From an uncultured Opitutaceae bacterium (GTDB taxonomy: Bacteria > Verrucomicrobiota > Verrucomicrobiia > Opitutales > Opitutaceae), in NCBI GenBank assembly GCA_937128785.1, contig CAKZMS010000532.1, forward strand, positions 1-14,136: a stretch of 14,136 nucleotides of DNA, written 5' to 3'. The translations under genes and the position numbers were made by a program. Positions 1-5,954 of this stretch are shown here, in pieces. Each line of letters starts with the position of its first letter. Within the stretch, counting starts at the first letter, position 1. Under the pieces are notes generated by a model. It saw only the letters and a list, made by a program, of their open reading frames with translations. It did no database searches and was not told the DNA's origin.

Positions 1-218
1 CCGGCCGTCAGCGTGGTGACCAGCAGGGCTTCCGGACTGCCGATTTCTCCCCGCCAGACCTCGACTTCTCCGGACTCGATCAGGTGAATGTGATCGTTGA
101 TCTGACCGGCGGTGAGCAAGGTTTGGCCGGCTGGCCAACGCTTTAGGGGGAGGGAATCTCGGAGGGACTCGGCTTCATCAGGATTAAGTCGATCAAAGAG
201 GTCAGGGAAAGCGGGCAT
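1..218 (-). CDS. Cyclic nucleotide-binding domain protein, N-terminal part (runs off left edge)
   Basis: The 72 visible codons start at ATG 216-218 and continue past position 1. The translated segment (MPAFPDLFDRLNPDEAESL, then KRWPAGQTLLTAGQ, then HIHLIESGEVEVWR) has the Crp/cNMP-binding layout: an initial helix, the 'pawpaGqtLltaG' beta strands at about residues 27-38, and the 'hLIesGeVeVwr' strand at about 44-55. The phosphate-binding cassette that would show whether cAMP/cGMP is bound lies outside the window, as does any effector domain, so the role could be a transcription regulator or another cNMP-gated protein. The reading frame upstream closes with TGA at 279-281 and offers no other ATG, which fixes the start. 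It lies 98 bp downstream of the beta-CASP RNase-like gene on the same strand and could be cotranscribed with it. No Shine-Dalgarno sequence is visible. Confidence 0.82.
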   Translation of the reverse strand, partial: MPAFPDLFDRLNPDEAESLRDSLPLKRWPAGQTLLTAGQINDHIHLIESGEVEVWRGEIGSPEALLVTTLTA

Positions 219-316
219 GAGGTAGAGTTGACTAGCGTGGGGGTGGTAGATGTTGTGCCCGCGTCCACCGAAGCCAGTTCATCGCGACTGGCAAGCAGCG
301 TCCGGCTGAGTCGGCG

Positions 317-1711
317 CTAGATCTCGATGGCTTCGCCGATGGAGCCCAACACGGCGTGCAGGCCGTGACGGGTTTTGATTTCCTCGACCAGCGGCTCGCG
401 GGCGCGATCTTCACCGTGCGTCAGGACGACGCGCGGTTGCGATTTGGCCAACGGCTCAAGCCACCGCAGCAGGTCCGATTGATCGGCGTGGGCGCTGAAC
501 CCGCCCATGGTGTGAATCTGCGCGCGCACGGCGATTTTCTCGCCGTGAATTTTAACGTGGGGTTCGCCGTTGACCAGACGACGGCCAAGGGTGCCGTTGC
601 CTTGGTAGCCGACGATCAGCACGTGGGTGTCGGCCTTCCACAGGTTTTGTTTGAGGTGGTGCAGGATGCGTCCGGCATTGCACATGCCGGCTCCTGCGAG
701 AATGGCGCAGGGACCGTCCACGTGATTCAGCGCCTTGGAGTCATCGGCGGTCTGACTGGGTTTGAAGTAGCCGCCGCTGATCGGGAAGAGACCGGCCTTC
801 CGGTAAGCGACCATCTCATCGTCGAAGAGTTCGGGATGTCCCTTGTAAACTTCCGTGGCCCGCAGGGCCATGGGGCTGTCGAGGTAGACGGGAAAGGCCG
901 GCACCTTGTGCTCATGAAACATGACGGCGAGGTGGTAGATGATCTGCTGGGAGCGACCGACGGCAAAGGTGGGCACGAGGATCTTGCCCTTGGCGGCGTG
1001 GACCTTTTCCACGATGGCTTCGAACTCATCAACGGTGTCGGCATAGGGGCGGTGGTTGCGGTCGCCGTAGGTGGATTCCATGATCACGAGATCGGCACTC
1101 GGCAGGGTGGAAAAATCCTTGAGCACGGGGCGGTCGGCGGGACCGAGATCACCCGAAAACACCACGGTTTTGGTGGTGCCGTTTTCGGTGATGGTAAAAG
1201 CCAGGCTGGTGGATCCCAGCATGTGGCCGGCCTCGAAGAATCGGGCGACGATGCCGGGGGCCACCTCCACCGGTTGGCCAACTTGAATCTCCCGCAGCAG
1301 TTCCTGCACGGCGGGAACGTCGTCGGGTTCGTAGAGCGCATCGATCGGGTCCTCGCCGGCGCGGCGCCGCTTGCGATTAGTGCGTTCGTTGTCGCTTACC
1401 TGAATCCGGGCCGAGTCCTCCAAAATGATCATCATCAGATCGATGGTCGCCGAGGTGGCGAAGATGGGGCCGGTGAAGCCGGCCTTCACCAACACCGGCA
1501 CGCGTCCCGTATGGTCCAGATGGGCATGGGTGATGACCACGGCATCGAGCATGTCCGCCCGCTCCACCGGGGGTTGGCGGTTCAATTCGTCGGCGCCGCG
1601 GGTGCCTTGAAACATGCCGCAGTCGACGACAATGCGGGCTTGGCCGGTTTCGAGTTCATAGCAGGAACCGGTGACTTCTCCGCTGGCCGCGCCGTGAGGG
1701 GTGATTTTCAT
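317..1711 (-). CDS. MBL-fold beta-CASP RNase-like protein (YSH1/CPSF73-like, RMMBL domain)
   Basis: 464-residue metallo-beta-lactamase-fold protein with the signatures of the bacterial CPSF73/YSH1-like (COG1236-type) ribonucleases. Visible metal-ligand motifs: HAHLDH at residues 62-67, GHMLGS with His163, SGDLG with Asp188, and LTHGED with His432. The beta-CASP insertion follows STYGDR (about 213-218), with VPTFAVGRSQQ at about 246-256. The C-terminal RMMBL part has GAGMCNAGR, VGYQGNGTLGRRL and GFSAHAD (His408). Family members with this set act as zinc-dependent endo/exoribonucleases in the cytoplasm; substrate here is unknown. ATG 1709-1711 was chosen because the family normally begins MKIxxHGAAxxVTGS. 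The frame stays open to about 1810 but the extra N-terminus looks uncoding. An upstream ATG at 1736-1738 is a lesser alternative. The gene is divergent from the methyltransferase gene and ends TAG. Confidence 0.93.
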   Translation of the reverse strand: MKITPHGAASGEVTGSCYELETGQARIVVDCGMFQGTRGADELNRQPPVERADMLDAVVITHAHLDHTGRVPVLVKAGFTGPIFATSATIDLMMIILEDSARIQVSDNERTNRKRRRAGEDPIDALYEPDDVPAVQELLREIQVGQPVEVAPGIVARFFEAGHMLGSTSLAFTITENGTTKTVVFSGDLGPADRPVLKDFSTLPSADLVIMESTYGDRNHRPYADTVDEFEAIVEKVHAAKGKILVPTFAVGRSQQIIYHLAVMFHEHKVPAFPVYLDSPMALRATEVYKGHPELFDDEMVAYRKAGLFPISGGYFKPSQTADDSKALNHVDGPCAILAGAGMCNAGRILHHLKQNLWKADTHVLIVGYQGNGTLGRRLVNGEPHVKIHGEKIAVRAQIHTMGGFSAHADQSDLLRWLEPLAKSQPRVVLTHGEDRAREPLVEEIKTRHGLHAVLGSIGEAIEI

Positions 1712-1841
1712 GAGGATACAGGGGGGACTCACGGACATCCTGTCGTCCCGTGGTGGGTATGGCGAAGCCATTCCGCCGGCCCCGTAACCTTTTGAACCCA
1801 AGGGTTGCACTCACGCCTTTGCCCCCGCTGCCTCCTTCCGG
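1712..1841. promoter_or_regulatory. Divergent intergenic region between RNase and methyltransferase genes
   Basis: These 130 bases must hold the promoters of both divergent genes. No convincing -35/-10 pair is visible. A short inverted repeat, AACCC-AA-GGGTT, lies at 1795-1806, about 36 bp before the methyltransferase start. It could be an operator half-site pair but may be chance. Confidence 0.3.
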
Positions 1842-2939
1842 ATGCTCCTCTCTTCGCTTCAACGGTTCACGGTCCTGCTGGCCTCATGGGTGCGGCGACT
1901 GGGCACGCGCACGGGAAACTGGTTGGTGGCATCTCCGCGTCTGAAGCCGTGGTTCTATCCCCCGCTGAAGGTCGAAACTCCGGCCGAGAAGTATCGCGAA
2001 TTCAACGGCTACTACTTCGCCGACATTCATGAGCAGGAGCGGATGCTCGGCGACGAACCGCGGATGGAGTTTTATCACCGGGCGATCCGCCGGCACATCA
2101 AACCGGGTCAGCGTGTGATCGACCTAGGCACGGGTACCGGGATTCTGGCGGCCTATGCCTCCCGGCAGGGAGCGAGTCAGGTCTACGCGATCGACCACTC
2201 GACCATCATCGAACACGCCAAGGAGTTGGCCGCGGAGAACGGCATTGAGAATGTGCAGTTCGAAGACCTGCACAGCACCGATTTCCATGTGGATGAGCCG
2301 GTCGATGTGATCCTGCATGAGCAGATTGGAGACTTCCTGTTCGATGAGGCCATGGTGCCCAACGTGTGTGATCTGCGTGACCGGGTCCTCAAACCGGGGG
2401 GGCTGATCCTTCCCAGTCTGTTCGAGCTATTCTGCGAGCCGATCACGCTGCACGACGATCGTCGGATTCCCTACATCTGGGAGTTGAAGGATGTCCATGG
2501 ATTCGATTTTTCGAGCATGGAACGCAGCCGGCCGGAGAATCCGGAATACTACCGTCTGTCGAGCTGCGACCTTCATCTGGTGAAACACTTTATCGGGGCG
2601 CCGGCTCCCGTGGTGGCCATCGATCTGCATACGGTCGAGGAGAACGCGTTGCCGCCGAAGGTAACCTTCACTCGCGAAGTCTGCAACGCCGGCATGGTCG
2701 ACGGACTGGCCGTCTACATGAAGGCGCGGGTCGACGACGATTTGGAGCTTACCTCGAGCCCGCTGGAGCCGGGCCGGGCGCCGCATTGGGGGTTCCGGAT
2801 CCTGCGACTTGATCAAAGCCGCGTGGAAGTGGGCGATACGCTTAAGGTGACCCTGGACGTGGGGGATTGGGCGGATCCGGACACCTGGCAATGGACCTGC
2901 CGGAAGCAGCCCGTCGATCAGCGTGGCACCGTGATGTAG
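1842..2939 (+). CDS. Bacterial PRMT-like class I SAM-dependent methyltransferase
   Basis: 365-residue protein resembling the protein arginine methyltransferase fold rather than a generic methyltransferase. The SAM-binding core shows motif I VIDLGTGTG (residues 92-100) and post-I VYAIDHS (114-120). The signature 'double-E' loop is present as HEQIGDFLFDE (159-169), with Glu160 and Glu169 nine residues apart as in PRMT1 (SEWMGYCLFYE). Upstream is NGYYFADIHEQERMLGDEPR (55-74), like the PRMT N-terminal YFxxY...H..ML.D.xR segment. APHWGF (313-318) aligns with the THW loop near the C-terminal beta-barrel. It probably methylates a protein or peptide in the cytoplasm, but the substrate is unknown. The first about 45 residues are basic and hydrophobic, not obviously part of the core. 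Start is the first ATG; the next Met (68) would remove conserved sequence. Its 3' end overlaps the convergent neighbour by 22 bp. TAG stop. Confidence 0.87.
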   Translation: MLLSSLQRFTVLLASWVRRLGTRTGNWLVASPRLKPWFYPPLKVETPAEKYREFNGYYFADIHEQERMLGDEPRMEFYHRAIRRHIKPGQRVIDLGTGTGILAAYASRQGASQVYAIDHSTIIEHAKELAAENGIENVQFEDLHSTDFHVDEPVDVILHEQIGDFLFDEAMVPNVCDLRDRVLKPGGLILPSLFELFCEPITLHDDRRIPYIWELKDVHGFDFSSMERSRPENPEYYRLSSCDLHLVKHFIGAPAPVVAIDLHTVEENALPPKVTFTREVCNAGMVDGLAVYMKARVDDDLELTSSPLEPGRAPHWGFRILRLDQSRVEVGDTLKVTLDVGDWADPDTWQWTCRKQPVDQRGTVM

Positions 2940-4045
2940 GCGTTGGTGCCGTCCTTGAAAACGATCAACGAGTCATTTTCGGCCAGGCCTTCGAAAGAAA
3001 CGCGCAGGTTGTAGTCGACCATTTCTCCCGGCTGAAAAGTCATGTTGTTGATCAACGCCTTCGGCACCGGTCCGGGCAGGACCCCGCCGATTTGGGCGTT
3101 GCGCACCCACGCCCGGAAAGCAGGGGAGGGTGGCACATCCGATCGGTAGACGACTTCACGAGGCACCACGGGTTCTTCGGTCTCGGTTTCACCCAGCAAT
3201 TCCTCGACGGCAGCGGCGCCATCGGCCTCGGCTTTGAATTCGGCCCAAACCGCATTCGAGCCGGCGTAGGTGGAGACACTGACCGGCTCCGGCAGCGCGA
3301 CCGCTTGGGCTCCGGCGCTGAGCTCGTCATTGGTCCCGCCGGTGGATCCATCGGTTGATTCGCCTTCGGCCCCTTCCTCTCCCTCGGCGCCCTCGGCGGT
3401 TTCGATCATTTCGTCGATGGCCTCAAAATTGCCCTCGGCGAGGGCGTTGCCCAGATTCACGCGCTTGTTGCTGGCAGCCACCACGTCGCGGGTCTGTTGG
3501 AGCATTTCCCCCACCATGGAATCAGGTTTTTCCTCGGCGGCCTTTTCGCGTTCCTCCGGTGTCAGGACCTCGATGCCGACCGTGTTGAGGGCGGCTTCCA
3601 CGGTGGGATTGGACGTGATCTTCACCATGGTTGGAGTGGACATCACTTTGTCCACGATAGGTGGAAATCCAAAGAAATGGATGTAGCTGTAGCTCATGCC
3701 CGCCAGCATCAGGATCATGGGAAAGAACCGGGCTCCCAGCTTGAACAGCTTGATGAAGAGGTTGATGAACGCCCACTTCATCCGCGACGACTGCGGACCT
3801 CCGGACATGGAAATCTCGGTGGCCGCTCGCACGCCCTCGAGGTCCACCTCCGGGGTGTTGGTCTGTGCGGGTTCGTCGTCGGTATCCGCAGCTTCCTCGC
3901 TTTCTTCCGCCGCAGCCTCCTTTGGTTCGGCCACCGGCTCCTCCGACTGGGTCACCTTCTTTTTGTCCGACTCCGCAGCATCGTTGGCCGGGACGGAATC
4001 GTCGTCGGAGTTTTCGGCGGGGGATGAAGGCCGTGAATTGCTCAT
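2918..4045 (-). CDS. Acidic single-pass membrane protein of unknown function
   Basis: 375 residues; I do not recognise a family. Residues 1-80 are low-complexity, rich in Ser, Glu, Asp and Ala and probably disordered. A basic/hydrophobic stretch follows (88-103, RMKWAFINLFIKLFKL) and then one likely transmembrane helix at about 105-125. After the membrane comes a helical, charged region to about 210, a Gly/Glu/Ala-rich linker (AEGAEGEEGAEG, about 217-228), and a compact, better-structured C-terminal segment (about 305-375: SPAFRAWVRNAQIGGVLPG ... LIVFKDGTNAYITVPR). The positive residues before the helix and acidic N-terminus suggest a cytoplasmic N-terminus and outward C-terminal domain, by the positive-inside rule. 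The C-terminal segment looks like the functional part. ATG 4043-4045 is the natural start. TGA stop; the last 22 bp overlap the 3' end of the methyltransferase gene on the other strand. Confidence 0.82.
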   Translation of the reverse strand: MSNSRPSSPAENSDDDSVPANDAAESDKKKVTQSEEPVAEPKEAAAEESEEAADTDDEPAQTNTPEVDLEGVRAATEISMSGGPQSSRMKWAFINLFIKLFKLGARFFPMILMLAGMSYSYIHFFGFPPIVDKVMSTPTMVKITSNPTVEAALNTVGIEVLTPEEREKAAEEKPDSMVGEMLQQTRDVVAASNKRVNLGNALAEGNFEAIDEMIETAEGAEGEEGAEGESTDGSTGGTNDELSAGAQAVALPEPVSVSTYAGSNAVWAEFKAEADGAAAVEELLGETETEEPVVPREVVYRSDVPPSPAFRAWVRNAQIGGVLPGPVPKALINNMTFQPGEMVDYNLRVSFEGLAENDSLIVFKDGTNAYITVPR

Positions 4046-4203
4046 CGGGAGTGGTGGTCCGCGTTGTTCAAAAAAGGGAACGCCCCGCTGTCATGCAAGC
4101 GTGCTTGCAATCCCATGCGGGGGCACGGGAAGGCATTGCCCGTGGCGTTGCAACCGTACCTGGTCACGCCTGTTCTCCATGAGTGAGGCGTCCCCGCTGA
4201 GAG
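4046..4203. other. Intergenic spacer downstream of sulfatase, rich in short inverted repeats
   Basis: 158 bp between the sulfatase stop and the start of the membrane protein gene, both on the minus strand. It holds ACGCCT/AGGCGT (4166-4171 and 4186-4191), CACGGG/CCCGTG (4124-4129 and 4139-4144), and the near-perfect palindrome listed separately. A run of six A at 4070-4075 (T on the transcribed strand) follows a very short GGG-GCGTT-CCC stem, so it is at best a weak terminator for the sulfatase transcript. The spacer must also contain the promoter of the membrane-protein gene if that is transcribed separately. Confidence 0.4.
4094..4109. repeat. Palindrome TGCAAGC-GT-GCTTGCA, possible operator
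   Basis: A 16-bp perfect inverted repeat with 7-bp arms and a 2-bp centre. The spacing is typical of a dimeric regulator site rather than a transcription terminator, whose loop is normally at least 3 nt. It lies 49-64 bp before the start of the unknown membrane protein gene, within promoter range. A second TTGCAA core occurs at 4148-4153. Confidence 0.4.
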
Positions 4204-5610
4204 TTATTTCAGCGAATCGGGGTGGCGGGGGCCGCGTCCATAGTAGGGCGGAGCGTCGAAATCGAAACTGATGTCCGCGTTCTCGCGGGGATCTCCCGTC
4301 ATCGCCAGGTCGCGCGTCAGCAGTTGCGCATGCTCCCGCAGCACCGCCGCGTAAGCCGGGTCGGCGGCGACGTTGTGCAGTTGATCAGGGTCGGTTCGGA
4401 CATCGTAGAGTTCCTCGGGGGGGCGCTGACCGAAGCTCCATTCCCACGCCTGGCGGTGCGCTTCGTCCCGGTCCCGGTTCTCGATGATGTAAGTCTTGGT
4501 GGGGCCATTGTCGGTGTCACCGAACCAGACACCGGGGATGGCGGCGTTTTCCCAATCAGCGATGCCATTGGGTCCGCGCCGGGGCGTGTAGTTACGGATG
4601 TAGAGAAAATCCGGTGTGCGCACCGCCCGCGAAGGGTAGCCGCCCATGTCGGGAGCCCGTTGGGAGGGGACGTGCCGTTCCTTGCCGGTCAGCACGTAGG
4701 GTCGCAGGGCGGATTCATCCCCCTCCAGAATCGCCGGCAGCAGGTTCTCGCCCGTCATGTCGGGGTGGGGAGCCACCCCCGCCGCGGCCAGGAAAGTAGG
4801 GGCCAAGTCGGTCAGGGAAACGAATCCCTGAAAGACCTGCTGGGAAGCGACCCGGTCCGGCCAACGGATCGCCAGGGGCACCCGCGCACCGCTGTCGTAG
4901 AGGTTGCTCTTGCAGCGGGGGAACGGCATGCCGTGGTCGCCGGTGATGACCACGATCGTGTTCTCGGCTTCGCCGGATGCTTCGAGCATCTCGAGCGCGG
5001 CCGCCACGTCCGAGTCGAAGCGTTCCACGTCAAAAGAATAATCCGCCACATCGCTACGGATCTCCTCGGAGTCGGGGTAGTGGCCGAACAGTTTGATGTC
5101 GGCGAGGTTCATACCGGAGGCAACGCCGGTGCCGGCTTCGTAACCGCGATGCGGGTCACTGGCGCCGAGCCAGAAGAAGAACGGTTTCTCCGCGTCACGC
5201 TTGTCCAGAAACTCGGCAAATCCCCCGGAAAATTCGGGTCCGGCCGGATGGCGATCCGCCCACTTGCCCAGCAGTTTTCCGGGCCCCCAGGATTTGCGCC
5301 AACGTCCGGTGGCGTATCCGGCGTCTTCGAGCAGATGCGGAAACGTTTCGAGGGTCTCGTCCAGGGTGCTCCACAGGTTGGCTCCCGGGCCGAGCCGCCA
5401 ATGGTATTGTCCCGTCAGGATGGCGTTGCGCGATGGGGTGCACGATGGGGACGAAATGTAGGCGTGGTGAAAGAGGGCTCCCTCTTCGGCGATCTGATCA
5501 AAGGCCGGGGTCTGCACCACGGTATCATTCGCGTAGGCGGAGGCATGCGGCCAGCCCCAGTCATCGGCGATCCAAAACAGGATATTGGGTCGGGAATCGG
5601 CGGCGGCCAC
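4204..5610 (-). CDS. Sulfatase, CTPSR type, heparan N-sulfatase-like; signal peptide cut off by a TGA
   Basis: 468 codons from GTG 5608-5610. Type I sulfatase: hydrolyses sulfate esters or sulfamates using a formylglycine made from Cys57 in SCTPSRNAILTG (the CxPSR signature). Calcium-ligand motifs are visible: NILFWIADDWGW (Asp16-Asp17) and TGDHGMPF (Asp225-His226). DPHR at 152-155 and the KSNLYDSGARVP segment (about 234-245) are also present. The order of these motifs and the ANLWSTL, AGPEF and FVSLTDLAPTFL segments resemble the N-sulfoglucosamine sulfohydrolase (SGSH-like) group, so a glycosaminoglycan or similar sulfated polysaccharide is a plausible substrate. This is an inference; the substrate cannot be read from sequence. 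Catalytic domain appears complete, with LYDVRTDPDQLHN near the end. Oddity: codon-for-codon upstream is a good signal peptide, but TGA 5611-5613 separates it from the enzyme (see next entry). TAA stop. Confidence 0.9.
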   Translation of the reverse strand: MAAADSRPNILFWIADDWGWPHASAYANDTVVQTPAFDQIAEEGALFHHAYISSPSCTPSRNAILTGQYHWRLGPGANLWSTLDETLETFPHLLEDAGYATGRWRKSWGPGKLLGKWADRHPAGPEFSGGFAEFLDKRDAEKPFFFWLGASDPHRGYEAGTGVASGMNLADIKLFGHYPDSEEIRSDVADYSFDVERFDSDVAAALEMLEASGEAENTIVVITGDHGMPFPRCKSNLYDSGARVPLAIRWPDRVASQQVFQGFVSLTDLAPTFLAAAGVAPHPDMTGENLLPAILEGDESALRPYVLTGKERHVPSQRAPDMGGYPSRAVRTPDFLYIRNYTPRRGPNGIADWENAAIPGVWFGDTDNGPTKTYIIENRDRDEAHRQAWEWSFGQRPPEELYDVRTDPDQLHNVAADPAYAAVLREHAQLLTRDLAMTGDPRENADISFDFDAPPYYGRGPRHPDSLK

Positions 5611-5667
5611 TCAGGCGATGCAGGTGAGCAGGAGAGCCAAGCGAAGACGAAGCGTCGGAGAGTTCAT
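5611..5667 (-). pseudogene. Orphaned sulfatase signal-peptide coding sequence ending in TGA
   Basis: In the same frame as the sulfatase, ATG 5665-5667 encodes MNSPTLRLRLALLLTCIA, then TGA at 5611-5613, then directly the GTG and AAADSRPNILF of the enzyme. The peptide has the n-region arginines and hydrophobic core of a Sec signal, and the 'VAAAD' after the stop would supply the cleavage site. Reading the TGA as a sense codon restores one ordinary secreted sulfatase. The gene therefore carries a nonsense mutation, uses readthrough or reinitiation at the abutting GTG, or contains a sequencing error. Other genes in the window end in TGA (2918-2920, 7173-7175, 11165-11167), so TGA is a normal stop here. 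Confidence 0.8.
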
Positions 5668-5954
5668 GGGGCAGCAGGGGGAGATTACAAAAACGAACCG
5701 ACCGTGGCGAACGTTGGCATGGGGTTCAATGGCAACCATGATCGGGGGACTCGGTCACGCCAATGTTGGCCACTTGGCACTGTTACACGATTGGCCGGCG
5801 GGCGCTCTCGAGGCGCATTCCAGACCTCGCAATCCGGTCCATATTGCTAGGGTGAACCCCCGACTTTTCAGGTATTGATGCCGTAGGATCGAGGCGGCAG
5901 GGTATCCGGTCCTAACCTACCGTGAACCCTTTCTGCATCCGAAACAGCGTCCCG
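5668..5954. promoter_or_regulatory. Divergent control region between sulfatase and S41 peptidase genes
   Basis: 287 bases without a supported gene, holding the promoters of the divergent sulfatase and S41 peptidase. No strong sigma-70 promoter is evident on either strand. Two operator-like inverted repeats are visible: GTTGGCAT / ATGGCAAC, arms at 5713-5720 and 5729-5736 with one mismatch, and GCCAA-TG-TTGGC at 5759-5770. Both share a TTGGC core. A GTG at 5922-5924 could give the peptidase eleven more residues. Confidence 0.35.

Noticed and set aside
273..292. GCCAGT-N8-ACTGGC hairpin downstream of the beta-CASP stop
   Set aside because: The stem is only 6 bp and no T tract follows on the minus strand, so it is not supported as a terminator.
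356..1795. 479-codon open frame on the plus strand, opposite the beta-CASP gene
   Set aside because: It is antisense to a gene with full family motifs, and its translation has no recognisable family. GC-rich coding DNA commonly opens one antisense frame.
4124..4144. CACGGG-N9-CCCGTG hairpin after the sulfatase gene as a terminator
   Set aside because: No T run follows it in the sulfatase transcript direction; it competes with an inner GGCA-T-TGCC pairing. It is kept only as a spacer note.
5608..5667. TGA as selenocysteine or reassigned codon in the sulfatase
   Set aside because: The position is in a signal peptide where no catalytic selenocysteine would be useful, no obvious SECIS-like hairpin follows, and TGA is used as a stop by three other genes here.
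4222..5850. 542-codon open frame on the plus strand, opposite the sulfatase
   Set aside because: The minus-strand sulfatase motifs are unmistakable. The plus-strand translation is Arg/Gly/Val-rich without domain signatures.
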